DNA of 64,000 nucleotides from Apus apus (taxonomy: Eukaryota > Chordata > Aves > Apodiformes > Apodidae): NCBI RefSeq assembly GCF_020740795.1, contig NC_067294.1:4650001-4714000 (forward strand), written 5' to 3'. The notes under the pieces are model-generated. The model did not search any database and was not told the origin of the DNA. It saw only the letters and a program-made list of their open reading frames with translations. The first letter of the stretch is position 1. Every line of letters starts with the position of its first letter. Both the position numbers and the translations under genes were made by a program. Shown here piece after piece: positions 35,331 to 49,747 of the stretch.

Positions 35331-36004
35331 CCCACAGAGTCCGGGTGTGAGGAAGGCAGGTGCCAGGCCTGGCTGCCCCTGTGTTACCCAACTGGTGCAA
35401 CTCCTAATTTGTTCCTGTGGAAAAATGTACAGTGGTGAATCAAGCTTAGTCATGAGCTTCCAGCAGAGACCAGTCCTTGCTTGCTCTGAGAAAAACAAAA
35501 CCTTGGTGACATAGGCCTGAATTAATGCAGTACTGTGCAGTGGAAAAGTATTATTACCAGCTCCTCTAGCAGTCATTCAATCAGAGAATTTAATAAACAC
35601 AAAGAGATTGTTTTAAAGTAAAGAAAATGAAACCCCAAACAAGGGGAAAATGGAACTGAAACACAAGGTTCAAATTTATTAACTCACAATGGTTTAGCTG
35701 GGGAAAATTACAACTCTCTGAACTTTAGTCCCCCCAAACTCAGGGACTCTTTCCCAGAATAAATTTACCAAGTTTTAATACAGCAAAATTTTGCAAAAAT
35801 CAGAACACCTAAGATGTTGTGTACTTTTAATTGAACAGGTGTTGGTGCCTTTTTACTGTCAATGCTCGAAATATTAACGAATAGCACTAAAATTAAGGCA
35901 GAAGTTTAGTTTCATGTTTTTTAAATTTTCATTAAAAGGTATTTGCCAGTGAGCCTGATAAGCATTTAAATGTGATTTGCACTAGACTGAAATTCATGCT
36001 TCTC

Positions 36005-36048
36005 TTTTTGTGTTGTTTTTTGTTGTTGTTGTTTTGTTGTTGTTTTTC
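36005..36048 (+). repeat. TTG/T-rich microsatellite
   Basis: Irregular TTG and TTTTG units followed by a T run. Confidence 0.8.
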
Positions 36049-37946
36049 AATAAGAGAAACCAAGATATAGAGCATTGATGGGTGTCTGTTCCCATGTGTT
36101 TTTAAAAATCCTCTTTACCCTCTGCTCCTTATTGTATACCAAATCTGCCAGTGCCAAGTATGGCTTTGGTGCCAGGGCTTTACTATTTCTCATTTAGCAT
36201 GTAAAGGATTGGTTATTATTTATAAAACCAGCAATAACATCTGCAAAGCGTTCAGAGTTTTCCCAACACCCACTGATACAGCCCCTGCCTGAGGAATTTT
36301 CTCAGACCACAAGCACCAGAAAAAAGTTAGGGAAATTAAATTACATATCCAGAGAGTGAGCATGCACGTGTCAGCATGTAGTGAACATGGATAAAACATC
36401 CATTGACCTGTCATTAGCCAACTGTAGCAGCTAATTACAGTTTCTCACTGATTTCTTTTTCCAAAAATAATGTCCAGGAAGGCTAGCTGGATTTTATGGG
36501 AACTTTCTTGCTGAAAGGCTGATGATCAGTGGTAGGTAGCCCTGGCAGGGCAGAGGAGATGGGATGTGACAGGATAATGTTACCTGCTTTCCGTGCCTCT
36601 TCTAGGGTTTACCAGGTCTTACCTTTGCTGGTTTTGTCTCCCTGCATAAACAGGTGACAAGCCCTCCAACAGGGTATAGCAGCTCATGGACAATTTGGGG
36701 AAGTCCCATTTAATGGAAAAACAAAACAAAACATAAACCAAAAACTAATGCTGGGGAGACTACCAGTACTGACTTACCTTGATGCAGGGAAATTTTGGTT
36801 CCATGGTATTTTGGTTCTCTCCTGTCAGGAAGAGGGATCTTCACCCTGGAATAGAAGTGGTTGAAATAACTATTGTTAGTTACGAAAAAGCAATGAATGG
36901 GAGCTAGTAAAAAAAAAATACCATTTTCAGTCAGGTTTTCAGATGATATTTGAAAGAGGAACAAATCTATCAGAAGTTAAGAATTAGCTTTTAATTTTGA
37001 ACCTTTTCTATAGACAGATTGCAAAGCAGTTTTAGCTGTTGCCCTTTGTGATGAACAAAGTGCTTTCAAAAATACCTCTGTAGACACTCAAGAGAAAAGC
37101 AGTATTGAAAGCAGTTAATTTTCCCTCCTATTCAGGAGGTGGCAGTGGAGACCCAGCAGTAGAGCCATGTCAGCTGGAATTTAAGTGATGACTCAGAGAG
37201 GAATAAAGTTAGGAGAAATGTGCTGGCCGTGATCAGGTTATGTCCTGCAACCAGGGCAACAGCACCTCTAGAAATGGCCATTTTTAGGACAGGAAGAATC
37301 TAACAGTGAAGAATCAAATAAGAGAAATTTAGTCTTTACAAAACTGGGAAAGGAACTATTTGACTGTAGTTGCAGCTACTTCTGCTGTCAGCCTTAGGCC
37401 ATTTACTGTTGTTTATCTGAGGTGATTCCTTGTTTAATTAGACTTTACAACACCAAATGTATGCACGACTTTAGGGGAGAGTAACACTATATAACCATGA
37501 TTTAAATTGCTCTGCACAACAGAATAGTTTACAATTCAGTGTAATTATCCTGGTGGGACACATTTGTGCATGTATGAAAGCTGCATTCAAAACATTTGCT
37601 TCAAAATACAATTTTGTATGGTCCTTCTTTCAAACGCTTTACAACAGTAGGTCACCCAGCCTCATAGCAGCTATTCAGGAGACTTAAATCTCATTTAGTG
37701 TTCTCATTGTTGGGATACAAAATTTAAAGCAGGGGTTTTCTGCCTTGCCCAAAGCCTCTGAAAGACTCAACAGCAGAGCCAAAAATTCCTGGCTTTCAGT
37801 ATTTCCAGTGCTGTGCTTGCTTTCTCTTAATTAAAGATGTATTGGTTTTGTTTTTCCGCCCTCTGGTTAGCATCAGAGGGTGGTTGATTAGTAGCTCTAC
37901 TTGGCCTTTTGTTGTTAATGGATTTCTGCAGTTCCATGGTTTGATT

Positions 37947-38011
37947 TTTATACATGTTTTTTTTATATATATGGAGGGGATTTATACATGTTTTTTTATA
38001 TATGGAGGGGA
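37947..38011 (+). repeat. Two-copy tandem duplication, 34 and 31 bp
   Basis: The two units each read TTTATACATG, a T run, alternating TATA, then TGGAGGGGA. Unit 1 is 37947-37980 and unit 2 is 37981-38011. They differ only in the length of the T and TA runs, so the duplication looks recent. It was probably made by slippage. Confidence 0.85.
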
Positions 38012-39777
38012 TTTCATAGCTCCCCTCAAAGGGGTGGTACCAGCTCAGCTTGGGAGGTCAGAGACAGAGTAATGACAGTACTGCCCCTTTGTAAGGGACT
38101 GAGATGAATGGGGATGGAAAAACCACCAGGAGCATTTCTAGAGATAAATCAAGGAAAATATATTATTCCTTTCACAAATCACTACAATTACTGATCAAGG
38201 GAGCCAGTGTCCTAGATTGTTATGGCATATGGAAATTCAAAGAGATAACAGGAGTTTGGATGGATGGATCAGCAGAAAGGCAACCTGAGAACCCACTGGA
38301 TGTAGCATTTCCACTCCTTGAGAATTTATGTTTGAAAAGGATAATTATAAAATATTTAATGTGGTTTTTTTGTGTGCAGATTATGCAGTAGAACAGAAAA
38401 ATGCAAATATTCAGGCAGCTCAGAACAATATATGGTTATGGCTCAAGGACACATGTTCTCTGTTAATGAGTTATTAGAATTTTTCTTAGAAAAGCAGTGA
38501 CCCAGAAACTTTGTGTGAGTGTGGGGACTTGTGTTCCCTCACACATGCACTAGTGAAAAGTTGTGGGCAATTAATGTGAGGGTTGTCTGTAAGAGGTGGC
38601 AGAGAGGAATGGCCTACACTGCCCTCAGCATGTTCCTCCATGGTATTAAGGGCCATAGAAACACTGTGCCTGGAACTGCTGGCAGGTTGCCACTCAGGCA
38701 AGGTGCTTCTCCTCCAGTGCTCAGACTCATTTTTACTTTGGTAAATACACAGTGTGATTGTCCATCTGGGACCACCTTGGGTGGAGCTGACCTGACCCAT
38801 TCCCTTTTACTGCAAATCCCATAGGAATGAGTGAAATGTGGACTTTTCTCACTCTCTGAGGCACAACTGAGGATTGAGCCTTCTGAGGATTGAAATGTTT
38901 TAGCCTATTAAAGACTTGGGTGCTTGGCAATGGGAAGCCTGAATAAGCTACAGTTTACAGGGGATTCAGCCAGATGACTCCACAGCACCTTTTGGCACGA
39001 GCTGTGACACTGAGAGTCAGAACAGTGTGCTGAGAAGGGGGCTGCACATCACACCCCTGTGAGCTTTGGAGTCTGATGGTGCTTCCTTAGAGCAGGAGTC
39101 CTCAGTGGGAACAGCAGGCAGGAGCAGGCTGAGCTGGACAGAAGTGACACTCACAGAAGTGATGAGGTGCAGATGCCCAGTGTTACATGAAGGAAACTCC
39201 ACCACTTCTCTCTGCACGTGCGTTTCACCTCTGAGCCTCTTTCTTCCTCATTGAAAAGAATTTTAAGGTACTTGAAGTATGTCTCTTACTGTAGGTTATT
39301 ACTGAAATGAGTTCCTCAGCTCTCAGTTTACTAAAATACAAACAATAAACCAATACATTTAAACAGTTGTACCACAGGGTTTTATAGGAACAGACTAAAA
39401 ATACTCAGGTCCAGTCTCAGCCTTTTCTTCTCGTTATGAAGAAGCTTCAAGACTATGCCTTCTACTTGGGAAAATATTTTATTATGGGAAATAAGAGAAT
39501 TTGTCTCTTTCCCTTGCACTACACATGCAGTGCAATGGTCTGAATGTGTGAGGATGAAGAGAGAAGCAGTAAAGTGGAGATAAAAGGAAGAGCAGAAACC
39601 ACAGGTACTTTGTGCCTACAGGCACAGTAACAAATTGCAATGCAGAGTCAAGGATATCTCTGTGTTTTCAGAGTTTCAAAGCAACCCAATTTCTTTGCAG
39701 CCTAGTCTGTACATCTGTAGTTGTTGGAATCTCTACCACCAATACAACTGAAAAACAAAATCCACACAGATGAGTCC

Positions 39778-39799
39778 TTTTTTTTAATTATTATTATTT
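39778..39799 (+). repeat. T run plus ATT repeat
   Basis: A T homopolymer followed by ATT trinucleotides. Low complexity. Confidence 0.7.
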
Positions 39800-42700
39800 G
39801 ACACTCACATTACAAAATTTAGAAACCATAGACAGTTCAGGCAAACTGTTAAAACACAGTATAAATTAGGGGGGAATGGGGGCTTAATATATAAATTCTA
39901 TACATAGGTAAGTTAGCTTGAACATGACTGACAAAAGGATTTCATAACAATCTTACCACAACTGTATAAAAAAGCATGGGAACAGGATGGGCACTATAAT
40001 AATGAATGCAAGTTAAGACATTTTCCACAACAGCTATAAAGAGTAACAATGACCATGCTATTCTTGCAGTGTTGATGTGGGGTACAGGATGCATTTTACC
40101 ATTAACATGTTGCAAGGTCTATGTACAGTCACAACATCATTACAGCCACTTTCAAGTAACTTTACTGTTTCCTGCCTGTGCAATTAATAAAGTGTCAATA
40201 CTTGTTCTGAGGACTTCAAAGCTCCATGGTTTGAGTTTTGTGGATGGTAGAAGGATTTCAGCTTGAGCTGAAAATGCTAATCTTAACATGAAATTGTTTA
40301 TTTTAAAGAAAAAGATACAGGAGAAGCACAGTGCTCACTACTATAATTCACAGGATCAGTATACACCAGTCTTTTAACCCACACTTATTTCCTAGATTGA
40401 TTCTGTGTGAAAAACTAACATGATAATTTAGTTCCCATTTTTCTAAGCAAAGTTGTAAACAGGAGTTACACCAGAAGAAATGTAAAGCTAAAATTTGGAT
40501 GTCTTTACCCATGTTCCTACAGCATTTTGCAAGAGCTGCTTATGGAGCAAAAGACTGCTTCTGTAGGGGGAGAGGCGTCAAGGGAGGAGCAGTCTCAGCC
40601 ACTCTGAATTTACAGCATTCCAGCCTGTGTCTGGCCACAGTGCAAGGCAGGGATCTAGACAAGAGTTACTCATACTTGACTTTCTTCTGTAGCTCAGGTT
40701 GTAGCCTGAGTTTCAGTGTCTTGCACCTGTGCAGATTATATGAAATACCACCCATACAAGCCATGAGCTTCTGATCTACATCTTGCATAATGGAAAAATG
40801 CAGGATGTGATGCCTTGTATGAGCATTAGCTTAATGTATTCAATTCTGCATCAGTATTTCACTGATCTCCTGCCTTAGCCTGCCCTGCTGCCATGGATAT
40901 TCCTAGGAAGATATGCACAGATATCTTGTTCCACTCTGCTGTCATGCTATGAAATATGAAAGTTAACCACCATCAAGGTATTTATGATAATTTAAGAAAG
41001 TATTTGTTTTGCCATGTTGCTTAGATCTGAAAATCTGTCATCTAAGTAACAAATTCTTCACTGTTTCAGGTCCTCTGGAGGAACCTCTTTTAGTTACAAG
41101 AATTTTCCTGTAGTCATTCTGTTGGATGGATAAGGAGTAGGCTTTGCCTACTACTTGGAAAGTGAACTTTCCAAGAACTTCTGACTTTCCAGAAGGGGTG
41201 TGCCCCAGCACCAGAAACATAAGAGTGCAGCTCAGAGCTGAATTTGCATGTCAGTTTGGTACAGGATCATCTCATCCCCTCTGCACACCCCTGCCATAGG
41301 GACACCAGATGTGTGTGTGCTCTTCCCCAGCCACAGCCCAGTAATGCCCAGCACCAACTACTGAGGTAATTTAACTCAACAGATAACGATAAAAAGGACA
41401 AAAGAAAAGAAAGTCTTTGGCTCACAGTTGAGCCTCCGAGCAGTGACAAAGAGAGTTTTCCCCATTTCCCATTCTTCAATTACAACAATGGAAATAATAA
41501 CTTCACAACAAAAGGGGGTTTAATTTCCCATAAAAGAAACACCTGAGACAGTAAGGCTCATTTCTACCAGTCTAAAAAGAGGTTCATAAAGCCAGAAACT
41601 CAAATTTTGCTCTCAGACATGAATTAATTGGATCAGATTTAGTCCTTGAATTTGCTGCTGAAACTTTTACAATATCAAAGAAAACTTGTGCTATGGATGG
41701 ATCTTCACCCTATTAAATACAACCTGCCCATATGAGAGTTGCACCACACTCGAAAGAAAGGCCGGGACTACACCAGTTGTCAATGCAATTTAATCCCCAT
41801 CAATAACTTAAAACTGCACTGCAGTTTATAATGGCAGGACTGCTCTAAAGCCCATCAAAATCACCTGGAGTTTTTCCCCTGGCACATTGCTGTGTCTGGG
41901 ATCAGTCTCATTCTATGGGACACAGGCATTGTGAGGCCAGATACTGTAACTGTGCAACATTTTCACACTGATCTGCAGAACAGTATTTTTTTCTACTAGC
42001 ATGTCTTCTTTTTGATAGCTCCAATTCCATATTCAGCAATCTGAGCTCTGCTCTAAACAGGATTTACAGTCATGTGCAAACCAGTGCTCACGTGCTTTAA
42101 TAAAAGGTGCATAAACTATTGCAATAAAACTTTACTACAACCACAGTATCAATAAGGGCCTGGCTTGATGTTAAGTGATTATCTTTCCACCACTGACCAC
42201 ATCATAAAATATTTTCAAGCTGAGAAAAATACCTCTATGCCTAAATTGTTTGTTACTTGAAGTGCTCAAGCAGCTGTATCCACACTTTTATTGAAGAGCC
42301 ATCTCAGCAGTGGCTGGGATCACAGTTTGCTCCCAGATCTTCCTGTCCTCTATCCCCATGGCAGCTCCCAGCCAGTGCTGTGACAGGCCTGTGCGAGCTG
42401 CCTAGCACACCTGCTGAGCTCTGCACTCTGCTGCCCTGGGTTCTTGTGTGCTAGACTCATTTCTAGAGGTTTTTTTTCCTCTCTAAATTCAGTCACTCCC
42501 AGCAGACCTAGGTCCACGCACCCTTCATTAGGTAATGGGATTGATCCTGATGTGAAATTGAGGACAGGATTGCAATGCTTAAGTGTTTTTTGAAAGGCAT
42601 TGAGCAAGTTCACCTACTGGCCTGACAAGCTGAAGGCATTCACAGTTCCCTCCTTTTCACTGGGCCTTTTATCTAGCTGCACTTTCCAGAGCAGCACACC

Positions 42701-45700
42701 CAAGAAATGAAAACACTGGACTTTTGTTACCACTCTGGTTACACTAGAGGAGGTGCAGAAGTGATTTCATGTATTTGGGTTTTTTAAAATATTGCTGTAT
42801 ACACAGAAGCTAAGCTGCTGCTTCTGAAAAACTACCATATTCACATCTTACTAACTTAGTGTTTTGATACTGAAACCCATAGCTGGTTTTCCTCTGTTCT
42901 CTGTGTAGCATTAGTCCAAACAGCTGCCAGGGAGGCAAATCCACAGCAAAATGTGGAATTAGAAAGCAATGACATTACTACTAGGAACTCATCTAGAAGT
43001 CAGCCTAATCACTGCATGCCTACAGTGGCTCAGTGCTGGGTGTTAAGTGATATTGCTTTCTTTTCAGCATGGCAGGAGTTCTTTATATCAAGAAAACAAT
43101 TATTGGATGTGCTTTTTCTAATTTTCATGTAATGTTAATACATTTTTTGAAGGAATCTATTCCCCAGATTGTCATCCTTTGTTTTCAGTTGTACTTGCAC
43201 TTTGTAAAACCTTTTGGTGAAGCAAGGTTCTAACCACTATTCTGTCTGGAGCTGTACACCCTAGCTAGGCCAAATCTGGATCAGAAATACAACTGACAGC
43301 TGTAACTTAAGGCTTTACATAGTTTCTATTTAAGTCAATAGGATTTTAGCCACAAAATTATGTGAAGACAAGGTATGATTCCTGAAGTCTGTCTTTAAAA
43401 AGTGCCGTCTTCTCATTTTAAGTTGCATTTTAAAAGCAGGTTTTAAGAAAGGGACCCATGCACCTACACTGCATGATAATTTCAGATAACTAAGAAAACC
43501 ATTTCCATTATGAAGTCACACTGTGCCTGTTAAAAAGATGCAGACATCAAGAAAAAAAATGACCATTTAGCAAACACACTTAAGCACTAGCATTGTTGTA
43601 GATATGTTTCTGGTTATTGCTCTGGATTTGGTTGGAATTTAACAGGCTCTTAATAGCATCATTTTGGAAATGGTTCTGCTTGAAAGAATGGCTTTGTGTA
43701 CATGTCTGTATAGCTCTCAACTCATACAAAAATTAAACAACATGTTAACAGTATCACCAGCATAGTGACCATTCCCTGGCTGGAATGATGTATTATCCTT
43801 ACATTTAGTTCTTCCATACAGAGCTTGAGTAAACATTATAATGTTCCCCCTGCTTGAATTCCTGCACTGACAGACCTGTATGAAGAGGAGAATCCAAGTT
43901 CTGCCTCAGCCCCTTCCTATGCAAATCTGGCAGGGGCTGTACTCCTCATCTGGGGATTTGCAAGAGCAGTGGATTCCAGGTGGCCATGACTGCACAGGTT
44001 TCCACAGCCGAAAACCCAACATAAGAACTGCAGTGCAGACTCTACAGGCTTTTAGTGCATCACATAAAGCACATCTCAGGCTGCTGTACTCCCATCAGCT
44101 CAATTGTCAGGGCTGCCCTTAGACACTAGCTCACCACTGCCTCCCATTTCAGCACCTCCCTCAGGCACGGAGAACTTCTGAGGCCTGGCAGAGGGCAGGA
44201 ACAGTTCCAGTGATCTGGCTAAACGCAGAGGTCAACACAGCCAGGTTTAGTCTAAAATTAGTCTAATTTTTCAAAACACTACAGCCACTTGGAATCAGTC
44301 AGTATTGAAATAAAAATATTACTGATCTCAAAGGGTTACATCCTGCTTTGTAGACAGACTGGAACATCTGAAAAGGCCAACATCATGTCAGTATTAAAAT
44401 GTGAAGTTCAGTATCATGTGGCATTTAGGTTTCATTTAAGCTTTTTGAGAGCTTTTGTGGGGCAGGTAGGAACATTCCTTGCACATACAAACCATTAGTC
44501 TACTGCTAGGGCTTAGTTTTGAATCTAATATCCATATAGTTCACTATCATTTAATATATGTGTTACAGTAGCACCTTGATTATTGTACAGCTTTAATCAC
44601 AAGACATAGTCCCTACTTCGTAGTATCTGTAAGGAAATTATGAATATGGTTCAGATTCTAAAAATAAAAGAGAAGAACAATTATCTGCTCATGAAAGACA
44701 AATCCTTAGTGCATTCATTCTAGTCTGAAACCCTTTGTCTTTTTAAAGCAAACCACATAGTTCCCAAATTCAGAGCAATTACCCCCACTTCCCCACTTCT
44801 TACCCTCTTAGAATCATGTTGCAAGACAAACAGTGCTGTATCCATTGGATCCTGATGGATTTTTTTTTTTTTCAAATGGTAATGCAGGATCTTTCTTCTT
44901 TAAGTGTGATAAAACACCCCAGAAGATGCAACTTGGCATCAACAAAACTAGGAAATACACTACATACATTAAATAGAGGTAAGCTGAGTCTGGAGCCATT
45001 TGCTTCTTCAGTTCAGCTTTAGATGTGGTGGTGGTGGCACCTTTAAGCAACACCATCTACACTCTGCCCTCCTCAGGTCTGCCAAGATTCACAGTAAGAA
45101 ATGCAACAACAGTGGTGGGAGGAAAAACGAAGCAATAGTCAGACTTGGGATTGTTCTCTGTAAAAATTCATGGGGTTCATCGGAGTGCCCCATGCTGATG
45201 TGGTTGGTCTGTGTGTGACACACGTGTACAGATGAGTGAACAGTGTCAGTTTTCATCTGCTGAAAGCTTATACCTGTAGCAGTCAGTGCTTTGTTCAACA
45301 AGGCTGGGGGACTGCTAATGGAAGAGTAAGTTCTTTCTTCATTCAGCAATTAACCAGATTGCTGCTGTGTCTGTGTTTGATTTAACTTTACAATCCTCAG
45401 AGGGTTTAAAGAGCTGCTGTCTGAAGCACCTGCTTCTGAAATGTTCATGTATATTTTTTTCATAGTTTTCCATTCTCCTCTGCAGCACCATGGTTCTCCA
45501 TGCTCCCGATTCTCTCGTTTTCCTTCAGAGGCAAAAGCTGCAGTGATCCTGACGCAGTTTGGGCACAGCCACAAACAGTCTGTTTGTCCTTCCTCTCTCT
45601 GTCTCATAGTTAGAAGAGTGTCATTGTGCACAGTTCAGTTGATTTCAGTGGATGAATCCAGTTCACCCAGCACGTTAGGCAGTCAAAAAACCCAACAACA

Positions 45701-45810
45701 AACTCAAACAAAAGAAATCGTCTAAATCCCAAACAGGCATCTTTGGAATCAGTAGTGCAAAATGTCTGCGGATTTCTTTTCCTTGACCTACTCCAATAAT
45801 CTCTTAATCT

Positions 45811-45835
45811 TCAAGTCTTTCCTAAAATAGTGGAT
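45811..45835 (-). CDS. RASGEF1C: RASGEF1C last exon, coding part
   Basis: After acceptor TTTACAG, only 25 nt are coding: the last base of Arg, then STILGKT and TGA at 45813-45811. The phase matches the penultimate exon exactly, and the RSxILGKT end fits RASGEF1C. The 3' UTR follows downstream. Confidence 0.88.
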
Positions 45836-46255
45836 CTGTAAATTAAAAATATAAGAGGAATGAAAAAAAAGTGCAAAGATAAAGTTGGGTTATTTTTTTT
45901 TAAAACTACTCTCTTCAGATCTCCCACCAAACCATCACACACCCACGATGACACAGATAAGAGGTGCAAACTGTAGGAAGATCCAGTTACCCGTGGGCAT
46001 TTTTAATCTAGACCAGGCCTCTTTTGTGGGGCACAGCACTGCAGGACTGCACAAGTAGAGGGTGTTTTTAAATGGTGGATAATTTGAGGTCATGATTAGT
46101 TTTTATCATTGCAGCCTCAGCTCTGTAGATTAGTCTTAAATGGAGAAGACCTCCCTCCAAGGTCACATATTAAATGCCAGCACTTAACAAGCTTCAACTA
46201 TCAGTGCTGCATTTTGGAGGTACTTTAGAAACGAGCTGGTCAAACGAGTGGTTAC

Positions 46256-46328
46256 CTTAAGGATTTCCACCTGTCTTTTTCTGTCTGGTTTTCTGGACTT
46301 TCACTCTCATAGGAAGCCAGATACAAAC
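46256..46328 (-). CDS. RASGEF1C: RASGEF1C penultimate coding exon
   Basis: This 73-nt exon, acceptor TTTCCAG and donor TAAG|GTAACC, encodes GLYLASYESESPENQTEKDR, then WKSL plus two bases of Arg. LASYESE.PEN is conserved across RASGEF1 proteins. Confidence 0.92.
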
Positions 46329-48290
46329 CTGGAAAAGGTAAATATGTGTTATTCCAACACCAGCAGTAATCCCCTATCTCTCTGCATTCTTTTATGCCCC
46401 ATGTTATACTACACAGTGAGAGAAACTTTAAAACTTCCTGGTCCACCAAGTAGCTGGTAATCAGTAGGACACTGATGTTCAGCTCACAGATCTACCTTTA
46501 GAAAGCTGTTAGGTTAATTCTGATGGAACAGTAAAGGAGCCCAGAGTTAAAATATGTTAGCATGACCCTCTCCTAACAATATTAAACAAATACTAAATGG
46601 ACTCTGGTTTTGCATATAGAGATCTCAACCTATTTACTTCATCACAGCACTGCTACTAAAGTGTTATATGAAGTTACATGACAGCTAAACAAATAAACTT
46701 GATAAAATTAAGGATATTCCCATCATTTAACACAACTTCATCTTCCTCAATCTTTCTAAAGCTTATGGGGGCAATGGATACAAAACACCCTCAAGGCAGA
46801 ATGAGTTGCAGAAGCCAGAGCAAGAACATAGAAGAAAACAAATTGATCTTCTCATTTTCTGCAGAACTTTGCACTATAGGATGCATTTTATGACGCCAAA
46901 ATGTGTCTAGGCTGTAAAGTGTCCTCTGCAAGAGCTGACAGTGCATTAATATCTCATTGTCTTCTCCGATTTTTTTAGGCTTTGTGTTCACACACATTTC
47001 CTTATTTGCCTGCTTAGCAATGCTTTACTCTCTCATGCTGGAACCACCTCAGTATTCTAGCAATTCCATACAATTCAATGACATTTCAATATCCAGGGGT
47101 TGGCCCACTATTCCTCCACGCTCTAATACAGCTGCATTTCACATTCCACTGCTTCATCTCTCTAATATACTCTCCCACCTTTTACCCTGGGCAGGTCCTT
47201 CTGCTCTGCACTTCCCCTGGCTACCAGGGCAGCCCTGCTGTGGCTTCTGCATCTCACAAAAGCAGTGGGAACAGAGAGGAGGGCATGAGAGAGAAAATCT
47301 GCAAATAATTAGTGGGCTAAGGTCACCCTGTTTTGGTCCAGCAGCCTGAAAACTGTACTTTCACCCCTGATTTTCACTTTCTCTCCCCTTAGAGCCTAAA
47401 ACCAGAACCAATTACTTTAATCACATTAATTATTATTTTTTTTTTTGGCAGTCACTCTTCTTAGGATTTAGGCAAGATTTTTGAGGCAGTATTCTATGTT
47501 CTGAAGTATTCTGTGAAATATGAACTGTCTGTTCTGATTAACTTGGATTAGCACAGAAAACTGCCTATAGCACTAAAAAAATTGAAGCCAACACCAGCCC
47601 AGCTTGTGGGAATGCAGCTACAGACAGTCCTGTGCGTGACAGTGTAGCAAGAGACAAGTGACAAACCAATATGAAATGACACAGCCTGACAGGCTGGATA
47701 CCAAATCAAAAAGGACAGATAAGTATAAAAAGACAATCAAATAATTTCAGAACAGGGCTTTCATAGCTACAGCTGAAATGAATGACTAGATTTTACGAGA
47801 TTTTTCTTAAAAATTCTTTTCTGTAGTGAAGGGATTTCTTTGCTGTAGTGGAGGAGGTCAGCTGGGCTACCCTCACCCTGGGCTGTGTGCACTGAGGAGA
47901 TGACAGTGTTGGGTTGAGGAAGAGATGAGTTCTGGCTCCATCTATCACAGAACGAGTGGCTAAGGAACAGTTGCCATTCACAGCAGTCCACAACATGGTT
48001 GTGTGGCCTCTTTTCTTGGTTGCAAAAATAGGGCCACAATGGCAACTTCCTAGACAGTGCTTTATGGAAAAGTTATGGACAAAAGAAAAGCAGTCAGCAG
48101 CTTTGTGAGCTAAAAGTTGTATTTGAAAAAACATATTGATAGGCTAGATATTATATTGGGGATAAACAAGCTGCATGGCAGGAAAGGTAGGAAAGAACTG
48201 GGACTGGTCAGTGAAAGAAATCACCAATGGGTGTTAATTAGTAGTGATGAACAGACATTTTCAGAGATTAGAGATTATACAGAGTCTTAC
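46329..48290 (-). other. RASGEF1C intron, 2.0 kb
   Basis: Ordinary intron between the last full RasGEF exon and the penultimate exon. A 130-codon plus-strand ORF (46957-47349) shows no known domain. Confidence 0.6.
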
Positions 48291-48414
48291 CATCTTCAGT
48301 AAAAATGGGAGCAGTATGTAAGTAGTGGATGATGTTAGGGTCTTGTTCAAAGGGACATTCCACTTGCTTCCACGTTATAAATTCTCCCACTTGCTTGGCC
48401 AGTTCCAGAAATTT
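48291..48414 (-). CDS. RASGEF1C: RASGEF1C exon: C-terminal RasGEF part
   Basis: This 124-nt exon, acceptor TTTACAG and donor GATG|GTAAGA, encodes KFLELAKQVGEFITWKQVEC, then PFEQDPNIIHYLHTAPIFTE and D. It ends with one base of a Gly codon. Confidence 0.92.
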
Positions 48415-49747
48415 CTGTAAACATAAAACTCAGATACAGTAAGATTATCTCACTAAAACAACAAGATCTAAGCAGAAGACTGGGTTGCAGGATCCCTTGT
48501 GCCAACCAGAAGGAAAAAAGCCTTGTGTGTGCTAAATGAGTACATTTTCACTGTTCATTTACAGTGGAAAGAGGGAGGAACGGTGTGCTGTGTTCCTTCT
48601 TACAAGCCCTCTCAGTTTGTACTTAAATGAAAATATATCCATGAACAAAGGTATGGGTTGCACATTTGTACTTAAGAATAGAGGATAAACTTTGATGGAA
48701 GAGAATTGGATAGAAATTACAAAAATAAGTAACTTTTAACACCTCTTTAAGAGTAAATATACATGGCAAAAATGTTCTGAAGTAATTCAAAGGGATGCCA
48801 GGCTCTGTATTTTATGCATTACTCACTATCCCACAATGCCAGTAACTGAAGGAGAAATGTAATGCAACAAACCAAAGCAATGCTGCAGAAATTATTTACA
48901 AGGAATTTGAGAGCTGGAGAACTATTGTCTCATTGACCTGGGGCAGTTCTTTCAGAAGCACCTGATCTCTGCCCCTTCAGCCCAGCACCAGCACTACAGC
49001 AAGATGCAAAGCACCCCAGTGCCTGCACTGCACTGGCCACAAGCTGTGCCAGTCCAAAACCATTCCCCCCAGCAGAGAACTGGGCTTACTCACATATGTG
49101 ACTAATACTACCCGGTGCCAGGGCTGTGGGGGAATATAAAGCCTTCTGCTGCCTTTATTAGAAATTCTTCTGTGTAAAACCTACAGGTAGGAGATAACAC
49201 ACTCGGATCCTTGCATCAGCAACATGACATTTACCTCACAGACACAGTGACTCTTGTGCTGTACAGGTAATTCTGCTTGTATTCTAACTTTTCCTTAATG
49301 ACTACAAGTAATTTACATCTTACTCTGCAAACCTTTTGATTAAAAATGATAAAGGTCTAAAAACGCAGACAACATAAAGCATAAAGCATTTTATACTGAC
49401 TTGTTGTCTGTGTAAGAAAGAGTTTTCCATGCTTTCTGAAAAAGTCATCTTCCTCTCCAAGCCATAAGTTCAGTAATTTCTACTGCTGACAATGTATTTC
49501 TAGCAGCCAACCTGACATCAAGCAAGTTAGGACAATCTGCTTGTAATGTTTATATAAGATACAGATATTAATTATTTTTAAAAAGACAACCCAAACATTT
49601 CTGGGATTGGTTTAACCTTCACACAGTCACTTGAGATCATCCCTTTTGGCATATTCAGTCTTTGTTGGTGTGCTCTGAAACTGCAGGCAAACAGTTTCAG
49701 GTAGTGCTACCAGAATGGGGCAGGTAAAAACATTTTCCAGATCTTAC
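48415..49747 (-). other. RASGEF1C intron, 1.3 kb
   Basis: Ordinary intron; nothing else recognised. Confidence 0.6.

Larger units (their letters stand above)
35331..45810. other. Intergenic DNA and unresolved RASGEF1C 3' UTR
   Basis: This 10.5-kb stretch has no exon I can support on either strand. It holds a TTG-rich repeat (about 36.0 kb), a tandem duplication (37947-38011) and a T/A-rich tract (39778-39799). The RASGEF1C 3' UTR must occupy the right-hand end, but its length is unclear. I saw no convincing AATAAA on the minus strand close to the stop codon; one candidate (complement of 42287-42292) would imply a 3.5-kb UTR. Confidence 0.5.
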
